DNA of 64,000 nt, from contig JALHNT010000017.1 of NCBI GenBank assembly GCA_022843385.1, positions 1 through 64,000 of the forward strand. The letters are read 5' to 3'. The first letter of the stretch is position 1. The number at the start of each line of letters is the position of its first letter. Below are positions 1 to 8,567 of this stretch, in pieces. Below the pieces are notes generated by a model that saw nothing but the letters and a program-made list of their open reading frames with translations, was not told where the DNA came from and did not search any database. The DNA is from Anaerolineae bacterium. GTDB taxonomy: Bacteria; Chloroflexota; Anaerolineae; Aggregatilineales; Phototrophicaceae. The translations under genes were made by a program, and so were the position numbers.

Positions 1-100
1 GAGTTGAGGTCACTTGCACCACATTAGGAGAGGTGCCACAAGCCACAACACCAAATGCAATTAATCCGCTAGTTGCAGCCAACAGAGCTTGATGTTTCAT
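1..100 (-). CDS. Lipoprotein, N-terminal part only (cut by window edge)
   Basis: The ATG at 100-98 overlaps the TGA of the preceding LysM gene (ATGA), a usual sign of translational coupling. The 33 visible residues are a short positively charged start, a hydrophobic stretch and a lipobox ending V-V-A-C at Cys21, followed by a Gly/Thr/Ser-rich linker. This is a type II signal peptide, so the mature protein should be anchored to the membrane by a lipidated cysteine. The rest lies outside the window and no function can be given. It is the last visible gene of the minus-strand run that begins at ctpA. Confidence 0.7.
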   Translation of the reverse strand, partial: MKHQALLAATSGLIAFGVVACGTSPNVVQVTST

Positions 101-1446
101 TCTGTGTTTTCCCCTCGTCCTTGCCAGGTGAACTGGCGTGACTCGGTTACAAAATAGGGTTCTTCAGGTCGATCGCGATCAATCAAACTCACCGACCAGC
201 GATAATCATGGCGAGATGCATCGTTTCCCTGCCACGCTGCTGGCAATACGTAGGAGAGTTCAGTCGTATCCGAAGTGAAGGATTGTCCAGTTGTGATGTC
301 ATCAACTTGTATTCGATAGGTTTGATCCGCGCTCAAGATTCCTGTACCCAACCAGCGCAATGTTACCAGCTCATCACTACGAAAAAAGGCGCGGTCACTG
401 GGGCCAATTAACATCGGCATGTTAAAGGTAGGCGTTGCGGTAGGTGTTGGCGTTTCGCTGCCGGACGGTGTGGGGGATAACGTTGGCGTTGGCGTCGGTG
501 CTGGTACACGTATCTGCTGACCGATGCCGATCTGCACCGTACAACCGGGACCACCTGAATCCAGACCGAAATCACATTGCGCGAACTGAATTTCAGGATT
601 CAGTTCAGATAGAACCCGCAAAGTCGTCCGATATTGTACCGCGATCACCAGGATGTTTTCGTCTGGTCGCACCTGATGCAGCGTAATTCCAGGTATCAAA
701 GTCGGTGTCGGCGGGATACGCAAACCGCTGATCGGGTCAACCACTGCCACCGCGATACCGCCTGAATCCATACTGCCGCCAGACTGAGATTCTGGTGTAG
801 AAGTCGGCGGTTGATTGGGGTCAATTGTCGGAGTAGGCCAGGGGACCAAGACGGTCTGACCAATCTGCAATTGATTGGCATCTCCAAGATTGTTGAGGTC
901 AAGAACAGCCTGAAGCAGCGACGAATAGTCCCGGTGACCACAGCGGGCCACAATGGCAATCAATGTGTCTCCTGCCTGAACCTGTTGTTCACATGGTCCT
1001 GGTGTTGGGGTCACAGTTGGCGTCTCAGTCGGTGGTGGCAAGAATAAGGTCGAGGTCACGGTAGGAAAAATCACGAGCGGCGTATTGGTTACGAAATTCA
1101 CAGTAGGGCTGGATTGCACCACTGTGGTGACAGTGAGCACATCTGGAGTATTCATATTCTGCTCGAGAAGTCGTGACATTCCAAGAACGCCGACCCCAAC
1201 ACACAGCAGCAAACCCATGACAAGTCCACCGGCCAACAGGTAGGTACTGCCGCGCCATCGCAGGCTTACTTCCAGAAGATCGGTCTCACCCTGTTCCGGC
1301 ATAGGAGCCTGAGATCGGGATGATTTCTGTTCATCGCTCGAGTGCGCTTGAGTCGCGTTTAGGTCAGCGCCGCAAGTATGACATACATTAGCGTTGCGAT
1401 GATTCGGAGAATTGCATATGGGACAAATCTTGTAGCCTTGCGACAA
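97..1446 (-). CDS. Zinc-ribbon, single-TM protein with two LysM domains
   Basis: The chosen start is TTG at 1446, with AGAGG eight bases upstream. The reading frame stays open further upstream, but that part only mirrors the preceding gene. Residues ~8-25 hold two CxxC pairs (CPIC...CHTC), a zinc ribbon that would sit in the cytoplasm. A transmembrane helix follows at ~68-90. Outside are two LysM-like modules (~150-202 and ~255-317), each beside Thr/Pro-rich linkers, and a C-terminal beta-sandwich-like region (~345-445) rich in Trp and Tyr. LysM domains bind peptidoglycan or other GlcNAc polymers, so a cell-envelope binding role is likely. It lies 17 bases after the nucleotidyltransferase gene and overlaps the next lipoprotein gene by four bases. 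The precise role is unknown. Confidence 0.8.
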   Translation of the reverse strand: MSQGYKICPICNSPNHRNANVCHTCGADLNATQAHSSDEQKSSRSQAPMPEQGETDLLEVSLRWRGSTYLLAGGLVMGLLLCVGVGVLGMSRLLEQNMNTPDVLTVTTVVQSSPTVNFVTNTPLVIFPTVTSTLFLPPPTETPTVTPTPGPCEQQVQAGDTLIAIVARCGHRDYSSLLQAVLDLNNLGDANQLQIGQTVLVPWPTPTIDPNQPPTSTPESQSGGSMDSGGIAVAVVDPISGLRIPPTPTLIPGITLHQVRPDENILVIAVQYRTTLRVLSELNPEIQFAQCDFGLDSGGPGCTVQIGIGQQIRVPAPTPTPTLSPTPSGSETPTPTATPTFNMPMLIGPSDRAFFRSDELVTLRWLGTGILSADQTYRIQVDDITTGQSFTSDTTELSYVLPAAWQGNDASRHDYRWSVSLIDRDRPEEPYFVTESRQFTWQGRGENTE

Positions 1447-1463
1447 TCTGAAGACCTCTGCCT

Positions 1464-2435
1464 TTAGCTCAGGCGTAGAACCTGACCATTGGATGCAACA
1501 ATACAGTCGGTGATATGGGTACTGGCCGCGATATTCGCCCCCTGCAAGACCACAGCCTGCTCGAGCCGCGCACGCGCACCGACGCTGCACCCTGATTCGA
1601 GATACACATAAGGGCCGATAACCGTCTGGTGCCCAACTGTAACACGCGGGTCGATGCGCACAGGGGGAATAATTTGGACATCGGCTGGAATGTCGCTCAA
1701 AATGTGGGCATCAACCTGATCGTCCAACAATAACCGACTCAACGTCAGCAAGTCGTGATCAGTCTCCACCTGAAGCACCCAGGCGGTTTCAGAAACCATC
1801 GCCCGATGTCCCGATTGGATGTAACTATTCACCAGATCAACCCATTGGCGTCCGAACGAGCGCGTATTGCCTGCCTGCTTCAAAAACTCTACAAATTCAG
1901 CCCCGGCTACTACAAGATCAGCTAGCATAAAATACCCAGCAAAGTTTGGCCCTCGCACTAATCCAACGACTTCCTGTTGCTCATTGAGTGACACATAGGT
2001 TTGCTGGAGCGACCGTGACAGATTGACTGGAGCGATGCTCAGAACCAATTGCTCAGGAGAAGATTCGCTGCGCTTCAGCAACCTTTCAGCAAAGTTCAGG
2101 TGCGTGATGGCGTTGTAGCCTGCAATGACAAAGGGGCCTTCATGCTGACGAACAATGCTAGCCAGACTCTTGAACAGGCTGGTATGTTGATCGCACCACA
2201 CAAACTCAAGGTTCACATCAGGCAACCAGCTATTCTTCAGATGATAGGCGACTGCCCCATCATCCTGCCCGACCACCACCACATAATCCCGAATACCTGC
2301 TCGATAGAGACGCTCCAATACCCGAACAACCAGTGGCTTGCCTAGTGCAGGCAGCATGCCACGCGGACGCCCATAGCCAAGTCGAGATTCGTGAAAAGAG
2401 CTTCCATATGCGATGATGATCGCTGAACTAATCAA
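1464..2435 (-). CDS. Divergent sugar-phosphate nucleotidyltransferase-like protein
   Basis: A 323-residue protein starting at TTG (2435) with GGAGAT just upstream. The N-terminal ~230 residues look like the Rossmann-type nucleotidyltransferase fold of glucose-1-phosphate thymidylyl/uridylyl transferases (AIIIAYG, then LPALGKPLVVRVLERLYRAG, then VVVVGQDDGAV). The last ~70 residues have the hexapeptide rhythm of a left-handed beta helix (VTVGHQTVIGPYVYLESGCSVGA). The signature is abnormal: the G-x-G-T-R-L loop reads YGSSFHESRLG and the usual P-K before LLP is P-R. The fold is therefore clear but activity is doubtful; it may be a regulatory subunit or use another substrate. It follows the PfkB kinase by 78 bases, so a sugar-nucleotide role in the same operon is plausible. 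Confidence 0.7.
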   Translation of the reverse strand: MISSAIIIAYGSSFHESRLGYGRPRGMLPALGKPLVVRVLERLYRAGIRDYVVVVGQDDGAVAYHLKNSWLPDVNLEFVWCDQHTSLFKSLASIVRQHEGPFVIAGYNAITHLNFAERLLKRSESSPEQLVLSIAPVNLSRSLQQTYVSLNEQQEVVGLVRGPNFAGYFMLADLVVAGAEFVEFLKQAGNTRSFGRQWVDLVNSYIQSGHRAMVSETAWVLQVETDHDLLTLSRLLLDDQVDAHILSDIPADVQIIPPVRIDPRVTVGHQTVIGPYVYLESGCSVGARARLEQAVVLQGANIAASTHITDCIVASNGQVLRLS

Positions 2436-2513
2436 ACACTATCTCCAGAGTATTCAACAATCCTGCTCCATGTTTCGCTGAGATTATACCACCCATCAGC
2501 AAGGCCAAAGGGT

Positions 2514-3635
2514 TCAAAAACCGGGAAGTCGCTTTTCCGCTAACGACCATCCGGCTGCCAGTCGGTCTTGCACTGCGTCCCAGGGGCGTATTCCACTGGT
2601 GGCATCTGGTGCTTCAACATTACACCCACCAACCGCACAGGCATATCGCAACGCTTCAACTGGGCTTAGTCCCTTGAGTAACGACGCCAAGAAGCCGGCG
2701 TATGCCGAGTCGCCTGCCCCGGTTGTTCCAGCCACCTGCACAGCATAAGCCGGTTGGTATAATTCGCATCCCAGCCAATCTGCGACATTAAGGCCCAACT
2801 GACTCAGTGCCGTATAATCCGAGGCTTTCTGAGAAGTCTTGAGATAGATGCCGTATTCACCCAATTTGAAGCCAGTGATTGGAATCCCGTGCGCTAAAAA
2901 TTCATCGGCCAGTGACGATAGGTACGCCCGATCCACATGCCGCAGAATGTCCGCTCCCCAGTCATCATAGTCAGCACGGCGAAGCATGAGAACTGTCTCC
3001 TCAATACTCGGCACAAAGATATCCATGTGGGGCAGTACTCGCCCCATGATCTTCTTCCAATTGCTGCGCGCAATCACACTACTTGGATCTGGCATTGCCA
3101 TATCCAATGATGTGACCGCGCCAGCTTTTTTTGCGCCGCGAAAAATCGCCTCAAGCTCGGCGCCATCATGCTGCACCAGACGCGGAAGCAGCGGAGGATA
3201 ACCTAAGTGAAACATAACACCTTCAGCGACCAGATCAAAATCGACATCTGCCACCCCAAACAGGTCATTGGTGCCGGTGCAATGCAAAAAAGTACGATCT
3301 GCATTTTGCGGCGAAAGCACGATAGTCGCTGATGCCGCCTGCCCAGATTTCACCTGAAGGTTCTCCGCAAGCACGGGATCATGAGCGACTAATGTCGAGC
3401 GAATGACTTGCCCCAAGGCATCATCGCCGATATTCGCCAGCAAGCGCACTTTGACTCCCAGCTTATGTAATGCCAGTCCGGTGTTGGAAACAGCACCGCC
3501 AGTCGCAATCGTCACAGGGTCAATGAAGTATAGACGACCCGGAGTCGCCATCTGTTCGGCTGTAATCGCTCGCATTCCTGGAATCAAGTCAACACATAGA
3601 TGCCCGCAAACAACAACTTCAATTGATTTATTCAT
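2514..3635 (-). CDS. PfkB-family carbohydrate kinase
   Basis: A ribokinase/PfkB-family sugar kinase of about 373 residues. The N-terminal strand VVVCGHLCVDLIPGM opens the fold. A GGAVSNTGLALHKLG motif gives the family's first glycine-rich signature. Near the C terminus GTTGAGDSAYAGF carries the anion hole and catalytic Asp of the second signature. The family phosphorylates sugars or nucleosides with ATP in the cytoplasm; the substrate cannot be told from sequence. The ATG at 3635 overlaps the end of the STAND ATPase gene by eight bases; a TTG twelve bases further upstream is possible but less likely. It is followed by the nucleotidyltransferase-like gene, which suggests shared sugar-phosphate metabolism. 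Confidence 0.87.
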   Translation of the reverse strand: MNKSIEVVVCGHLCVDLIPGMRAITAEQMATPGRLYFIDPVTIATGGAVSNTGLALHKLGVKVRLLANIGDDALGQVIRSTLVAHDPVLAENLQVKSGQAASATIVLSPQNADRTFLHCTGTNDLFGVADVDFDLVAEGVMFHLGYPPLLPRLVQHDGAELEAIFRGAKKAGAVTSLDMAMPDPSSVIARSNWKKIMGRVLPHMDIFVPSIEETVLMLRRADYDDWGADILRHVDRAYLSSLADEFLAHGIPITGFKLGEYGIYLKTSQKASDYTALSQLGLNVADWLGCELYQPAYAVQVAGTTGAGDSAYAGFLASLLKGLSPVEALRYACAVGGCNVEAPDATSGIRPWDAVQDRLAAGWSLAEKRLPGF

Positions 3636-6018
3636 GCGGTTTCTCAACTTTGCGCAATGATGACTGGTTATGCTCTGTGGCTGCTAATCCGACGACATCC
3701 TGTATTCCACTTTGGATTTTTTCGGCCTGATTCAGCAATCCTTGTGCCTCGTCATATTTGCCTGTCTGAATCTTCGCAGCAGCCAAATTTGATAGTGCTC
3801 TTCCAAGTCCCAAAGGATCGCTATTTGGAACATCAAAATACGAGGCCGAAAGCGCGAGATAAGTTTCTGCTCGAGAGTAGTCACTTAGCCCTTGATAAGC
3901 GCGTCCAATCAATGTGAGTATCCGTCCGAGTGTGCTTCGCCCCAGATCAGCCTGCTTGAGGTAGTGCTGCGCACGGACAAGGAGTTGGTCATAGTCTTGA
4001 CGAAGACAAAACAATTCCAGATACAAGATTTGCCGGCCAACACGATCCGGAAGTTGTCCCAGCAACCTTTCCAGGTACGCCACATCACTGGCCTCTAAGG
4101 CACGTTGTGCCTTTTCGAAGATGATTGCATTCCCCAATTCAGAGGAAACGTCATGCACATGGGTCAAATATTGTTCGATCTGACCGACTATCTGATCAAA
4201 CAGCGCATAATACCCCTGCAAACGATAAAGTACCGCCAGTTCAAAATTAGCTTCCACCTGAAGCAAAAATGCCCCATCTATGCCCGCTTTACGCGATACA
4301 AGCTCCAGAATCTGACGCGCATTTTCCCACTCAGCCAGATGGCGAATACAAATTGCATACCCTAATGTTAACTCCAAATCATTGCTCTCATCCCGGTAAG
4401 GATGCAGGATTTGTTTCCAGATACTCCATCGTTCAAGGGGTCGAGCCATTCTCCATAACACACGAATCCTTTCAAGGCGGAACTGCGGATCAAGTACAAT
4501 CCAGTTCGCGGCCAAGACAGCCTCAAATATCGAAATGGCGAACATATTGTCAGCCTTGTCAATTGGAATCGTCCGCAATAAGCTCTCGAAGGCTATCTGA
4601 TACGTTATATCATGCTTATAGTAAGTAGCAATCAATGAGCGGGTCGCCGTCATCACACGAATATGCTCGCGCTGCTCGTCTACATACTCAATAACATGCT
4701 TCTCCAGCAGTTCGTTCATGGCCTGTTGCTGAATAATTCCCACGAAAGAACTGAGGATGTTGTGTTGGGACACCGTCCGTGATGGGAGCAACACCAGGAT
4801 CAGCCACAAGAGACGCGTGTCAGGCGCTAAGAGCGACTCATAGATTGTCGCGACAATCAATTCAGTGCTGCGAATAACTGCCTCATGCCAGTCGAATACT
4901 TCCAGATTACGGAGCATCAGCTTAACAGCCAGTGGATTACCGCCTACAACCTCTAGAATGCGATTCACATCAAGGGCAAAAGCACCGTCCTGAATTGCGG
5001 AAACTTCGCGTTGAGTCAGTTCCTCAATCGCAGCATCATCAAGCTCACTAAGCCTAATGAGCTGCAGTCGATCCAGGGTGATGGGCTTGCGGCTGATTAC
5101 CACTACCCACGCTGCGCTAAGATAGGATAACAATCGTTCCAGTTCTGCTGAATCTTCACAGAGCGCGTCGGAATCATCCAACACAATCAAAACCCGTACC
5201 AGCATGAAATACGAGCGTAGGCTGACAGTAGACTGCGCATCCAACAGCAATTCGCGCAAGACGGACAAAATATCTGCCATACGCAAGGGAGCATCAAGCC
5301 ATACAACCCGATCGACCTGCAAAGACTCGATTAATTGTTTGGCAAGACACTCAGCAAAGTCAGTCTTGCCAATCCCTACCGTTCCTGATATGAGCAGGTG
5401 TCTCGGTTGATGGGTCAGTAACATGGTTGTGGCACGCTTCAACAAATCAGCGCGTCCAATCATCCTGATGTTCCCATAACGCGGAAGTTGTGCCAGCAGA
5501 TTATTCATCTGATAATTGCGCCTGGCACTCGCTTCTCGCTCAACCAGGTTTTCGGTCAATCGTCGAATTCCGTGCTTCTGATAGCGGCGCATCGTCCGCT
5601 CATTAATTCCAGCATACGCAGCAATTTGACCCAAGGACAGATTCCAATGAACTGCAACGAAAAAGTGGTAGAGCCAGCTCCAGCCAAATAACTCAACGCC
5701 GCCGGTCGCGAGGTCCTGCAAAATGGTGGTTTTGGGATGAGTCAATGTTTGCTGCGATTGGTCGATGGTCGTTGCCAATCCCAAGCGATAACGCAACCTT
5801 ACATATTCGGTCTTAATTGAGTTAGTAACTATTCGAAACAAAGCGTGGTGACGTGGATCATCAACATAGGATAAATCATTCTCAAGTAAATGGAGATCAA
5901 CCAGATAGAGAAATTTTAGAGGTGAATCATCGAACCGGTCACTAGTCATGATCAGTCCGTTTAGCGCCTGTCGCACACTCTCTTCGCTGATGATGTAATC
6001 AGGTCTACCATTCGGCAT
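3628..6018 (-). CDS. STAND-type P-loop ATPase with helix-turn-helix and TPR-like C terminus
   Basis: A 796-residue multidomain protein starting at ATG 6018; a longer frame upstream only mirrors the neighbouring gene. The N-terminal third ends in a helix-turn-helix-like segment (LSLGQIAAYAGINERTMRRY, ~160-180). Next is an NB-ARC/NACHT-like NTPase: Walker A GTVGIGKT, Walker B VLIVLDDSDAL, then VVISRKP resembling sensor 1 and a GNPLAVKLMLRNLE motif typical of NB-ARC modules. The C-terminal ~300 residues are helical with TPR-like pairs (SDYSRAETYLALSASYF; GKYDEAQGLLNQAEKI). STAND proteins are ATP-gated switches in signalling, transcription control or defence. The gene overlaps both neighbours (14 bases upstream, 8 downstream), so it is co-translated with otherwise ordinary genes. 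The ligand is unknown. Confidence 0.82.
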   Translation of the reverse strand: MPNGRPDYIISEESVRQALNGLIMTSDRFDDSPLKFLYLVDLHLLENDLSYVDDPRHHALFRIVTNSIKTEYVRLRYRLGLATTIDQSQQTLTHPKTTILQDLATGGVELFGWSWLYHFFVAVHWNLSLGQIAAYAGINERTMRRYQKHGIRRLTENLVEREASARRNYQMNNLLAQLPRYGNIRMIGRADLLKRATTMLLTHQPRHLLISGTVGIGKTDFAECLAKQLIESLQVDRVVWLDAPLRMADILSVLRELLLDAQSTVSLRSYFMLVRVLIVLDDSDALCEDSAELERLLSYLSAAWVVVISRKPITLDRLQLIRLSELDDAAIEELTQREVSAIQDGAFALDVNRILEVVGGNPLAVKLMLRNLEVFDWHEAVIRSTELIVATIYESLLAPDTRLLWLILVLLPSRTVSQHNILSSFVGIIQQQAMNELLEKHVIEYVDEQREHIRVMTATRSLIATYYKHDITYQIAFESLLRTIPIDKADNMFAISIFEAVLAANWIVLDPQFRLERIRVLWRMARPLERWSIWKQILHPYRDESNDLELTLGYAICIRHLAEWENARQILELVSRKAGIDGAFLLQVEANFELAVLYRLQGYYALFDQIVGQIEQYLTHVHDVSSELGNAIIFEKAQRALEASDVAYLERLLGQLPDRVGRQILYLELFCLRQDYDQLLVRAQHYLKQADLGRSTLGRILTLIGRAYQGLSDYSRAETYLALSASYFDVPNSDPLGLGRALSNLAAAKIQTGKYDEAQGLLNQAEKIQSGIQDVVGLAATEHNQSSLRKVEKPHE

Positions 6019-6790
6019 TGGGGAACGTATCGATGGTGGCATGATGACCGATGCGTTTGTACATCTGGAACCCAGTAAAGGGATGACCCAAAATACCATC
6101 ATGGATGGCCCAGGAACGTCCTCGAATCGACTTCCAAGCATCAGGCCGGCGAAACACTCGATCTTCGGTCAAGCGCTGATGGAGTTCACCGCCCGGCTGA
6201 AACTCGCGATTGATTCGCACCATTTCCTGATAACCACGCATATAGCTGAAGCCGTAGCGCTCGAAAATAATGGCGTTATGATAAGCCAATGGTTCAATCA
6301 GGAACAAGTCATGTCCCATATTCCGTACGAAATCCTCAAACAAGGGAACGGTCTGTTTGAAAACCCGTAAGCCCTTGCGAATCTGCCCTGGTGCCATCCC
6401 GGCTTTCATCGCCACTTCTTCAGCCTGCAAATTGCGTCCGGTTGTACCCAGGTGAGTCGAGTTGCCATGCTCATCAACATCGATGTTGAAACGGGGAGAA
6501 TCAAGATCGTTTACGACCACCAATAACACTAACAACTGATTATTGAAAGTATCCGCCATGTTCAGGTAGAGCATAGCATCAAGATCAGTCATATCCCGTT
6601 TAACGACCAGTTCCAAAGCACGGCTGTTGGGTGGGCAGCGCAGTCGGATGGTATTGTGTGACGAACCTGGGTGAAAAGGCGCAATTCCATATTTGCTGAA
6701 GAGCCACTCCGGCAGGAGCTTTGCGTAGATTGAACGCTTCTCTTCATCAGGCAGGTTATTTATCTCGCGGATCGAAGTCGGCCAGCTCAT
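6005..6790 (-). CDS. Conserved-looking protein of unknown function
   Basis: A 261-residue soluble protein that I do not recognise. There is no signal peptide or membrane segment. The first ~60 residues include an acidic/basic helix, then an alpha/beta core (LLVLLVVVNDLDSPRFNIDVD). A segment at ~170-200 with AYHNAIIFERYGFSYMRGYQ resembles the C-terminal part of some acyltransferases, but no acetyl-CoA motif is clear. It is rich in His, Arg and Trp toward the end. It starts five bases after smpB and overlaps the STAND ATPase gene by 14 bases, so the two are probably translated together and may act together. No ribosome binding site is obvious, which fits translational coupling. Confidence 0.75.
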   Translation of the reverse strand: MSWPTSIREINNLPDEEKRSIYAKLLPEWLFSKYGIAPFHPGSSHNTIRLRCPPNSRALELVVKRDMTDLDAMLYLNMADTFNNQLLVLLVVVNDLDSPRFNIDVDEHGNSTHLGTTGRNLQAEEVAMKAGMAPGQIRKGLRVFKQTVPLFEDFVRNMGHDLFLIEPLAYHNAIIFERYGFSYMRGYQEMVRINREFQPGGELHQRLTEDRVFRRPDAWKSIRGRSWAIHDGILGHPFTGFQMYKRIGHHATIDTFPNAEW

Positions 6791-6795
6791 GGAGG

Positions 6796-7257
6796 TCAGG
6801 AGTATTGTTCCTTCAATGTACGCCGTATTTCACGATCAGAATCGCGTTTCGAAATCGCGTCGCGCTTGTCGTATTCCTTCTTGCCCTTTGCCAGCGCAAT
6901 TTCGACTTTTGCTAACCCACGCTCCAAGAATATCATTGTAGGGACAACAGTATATCCCTTTTGCCGGCTTTTATCGATAATCTGAGCAATTTCCTTTTTG
7001 TGTAGAAGCAGCTTACGCGCTCGAAGTGGATCATCATGTCCAAACAGGCTGGCTTGCTCATAGGGGGAAATATGTACGCCGATTAACCATAATTCACCAC
7101 CCCGTTCCTGAACAAAGCCATCGCGCAGATTAACATTGTTCGCTCGTATCGACTTGATCTCGGAACCACGCAAGACGATTCCCGCCTGATAGGTACGCTC
7201 CAGGAAATAATCGTGCTGGGCTTTTCGATTCCGTGCGATGACCTTAATCTCTGCCAT
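6796..7257 (-). CDS. smpB: SsrA (tmRNA)-binding protein SmpB
   Basis: A 153-residue protein, the normal length for SmpB. It binds tmRNA and delivers it to stalled ribosomes for trans-translation. Diagnostic stretches are NRKAQHDYFLERTYQAGIVL, GSEIKSIRANNVNLRDGF and the basic C-terminal tail with KGKKEYDKRDAISKRD, which enters the mRNA channel. The ATG at 7257 directly abuts the TGA of ctpA (7260-7258), so the genes are probably cotranscribed. No tmRNA gene was found in this window. Confidence 0.96.
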   Translation of the reverse strand: MAEIKVIARNRKAQHDYFLERTYQAGIVLRGSEIKSIRANNVNLRDGFVQERGGELWLIGVHISPYEQASLFGHDDPLRARKLLLHKKEIAQIIDKSRQKGYTVVPTMIFLERGLAKVEIALAKGKKEYDKRDAISKRDSDREIRRTLKEQYS

Positions 7258-8481
7258 TCATGTCCCCTGTACTTGTTGAGCCAAATATCGGATCGCTTCC
7301 CCCAGCTCAACATCACGTCCATTCACATCGGGGATCATAGCGATGGTCGGTTCCAGACCTTTGCCATCGAGTTGAATACGATCCGGAGTAAACCATTCCG
7401 CAGCCGTAACATGCAACGATGATTCATCCGATAACCGATAGATCTGCTGTACGGTGCCTTTACCATAGGTCGTTTGTCCGATTAGGATCGCCCGTTCTCG
7501 GTCACGCAGTGCTCCAGCTACCAATTCCGCGGCGCTAGCTGTGCGATGATTCACAAGAACCACCAAGGGAATATCCGTTGCTATCCCGTTGCCAGCCGCA
7601 TTCAAGGGCAATTCCTGGCTGTTGGTACGCTCGTAAACCACTACCCCGCCATTCAGAAAAAGGCCTGCTACGTCAACCGCCTCTTGTAGAAGGCCACCAC
7701 TGTTGTTGCGTAGATCGAGGATAAGTGCTTCAACACCAGCCATTTGCTGCAATTCGGTCAACGCTGTTGTCAACTCTTCGGGGGTACGGCTGGTAAACAA
7801 CAGTATCTGGATATAGCCAATTGTCGAGTTTTCCGCCAGTGTTCGCCACACGACTGATGGCACATTGATTACACCGAAGGGCACAAATAAGGTCAACTGT
7901 GTTCCATCGCTGGTCTTCTCGATGGTCAGCTCAACGCCGCTACCTTCTTTCACCTCACCCCGCAGCATCTGGTCAAGGGCATCCGCCGGCATCGTCAGAT
8001 CTACCGGAGTTTGATTGACAGCAAGCAGCTTATCCCCTTCTTCGATTCCCGCATTCTTCGCTGGACTAGCTGCAAAGGGATGCAAAACAAGGTCGCCCTG
8101 TTCAGATCGCTGCACCAGTACGCCTATTCCACCATAGGTACCAGCCAGGACGTCCGATTCGCTCTGTGCTACTGGCGGATCGATAAAGAACGTGTAAGGA
8201 TCTCCCAGTGTAGTCAACATCCCGCGTATTGCCGCGTATTCACGCTCCTGAGGTGAAGGTTGCTCACGTAAATAAAACTGATTGAGGAGTGTCTGCACTT
8301 CCACAAGCAGAGAGTAATCCGATTTAGCCTCACTGGAAACATCCCGTGCCTGCGCCGTCTGTAAATCGATGAAACCCCGAAACAGAAAACCACCGACAAA
8401 ACATACGCCCAGCGCAAGGCCAAGGATTAGGCCAATGAGCAGAGATTGTCTATAATGTTGCAGTGCGCGTAAAGATCGCAT
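7258..8481 (-). CDS. ctpA: S41-family carboxyl-terminal processing protease
   Basis: A 407-residue secreted serine protease starting at ATG 8481; the reading frame continues upstream but there it mirrors the divergent gene. A signal anchor (LLIGLILGLALGVCFVGGFL, ~13-32) places it outside the membrane. A PDZ domain (~115-190, with GIGVLVQRSEQGDLVL) is followed by the S41 core. The catalytic serine is Ser316 in HRTASAAELVAG and the lysine is Lys341 in TYGKGTVQ; their 25-residue spacing matches the Ser/Lys dyad of Prc/CtpA proteases. These enzymes trim C termini of exported proteins and act in envelope quality control. It is the first gene of the minus-strand run and is divergent from the REC-histidine kinase, with 86 bases between the two starts. 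Confidence 0.92.
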   Translation of the reverse strand: MRSLRALQHYRQSLLIGLILGLALGVCFVGGFLFRGFIDLQTAQARDVSSEAKSDYSLLVEVQTLLNQFYLREQPSPQEREYAAIRGMLTTLGDPYTFFIDPPVAQSESDVLAGTYGGIGVLVQRSEQGDLVLHPFAASPAKNAGIEEGDKLLAVNQTPVDLTMPADALDQMLRGEVKEGSGVELTIEKTSDGTQLTLFVPFGVINVPSVVWRTLAENSTIGYIQILLFTSRTPEELTTALTELQQMAGVEALILDLRNNSGGLLQEAVDVAGLFLNGGVVVYERTNSQELPLNAAGNGIATDIPLVVLVNHRTASAAELVAGALRDRERAILIGQTTYGKGTVQQIYRLSDESSLHVTAAEWFTPDRIQLDGKGLEPTIAMIPDVNGRDVELGEAIRYLAQQVQGT

Positions 8482-8567
8482 CGTTCCATACAATTCCGAA
8501 CGTCCTGTGCTGATAAATCTAACGGCAGCAGGATAACGAACAGAGTTCTGATCTGAGGCAACCAACG

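Noticed and set aside
1447-1590. N-terminal 48-residue extension of the LysM protein
   Set aside because: It overlaps the upstream nucleotidyltransferase gene in another frame, is Cys/Arg/Gly-rich, and a TTG with a good ribosome site follows.
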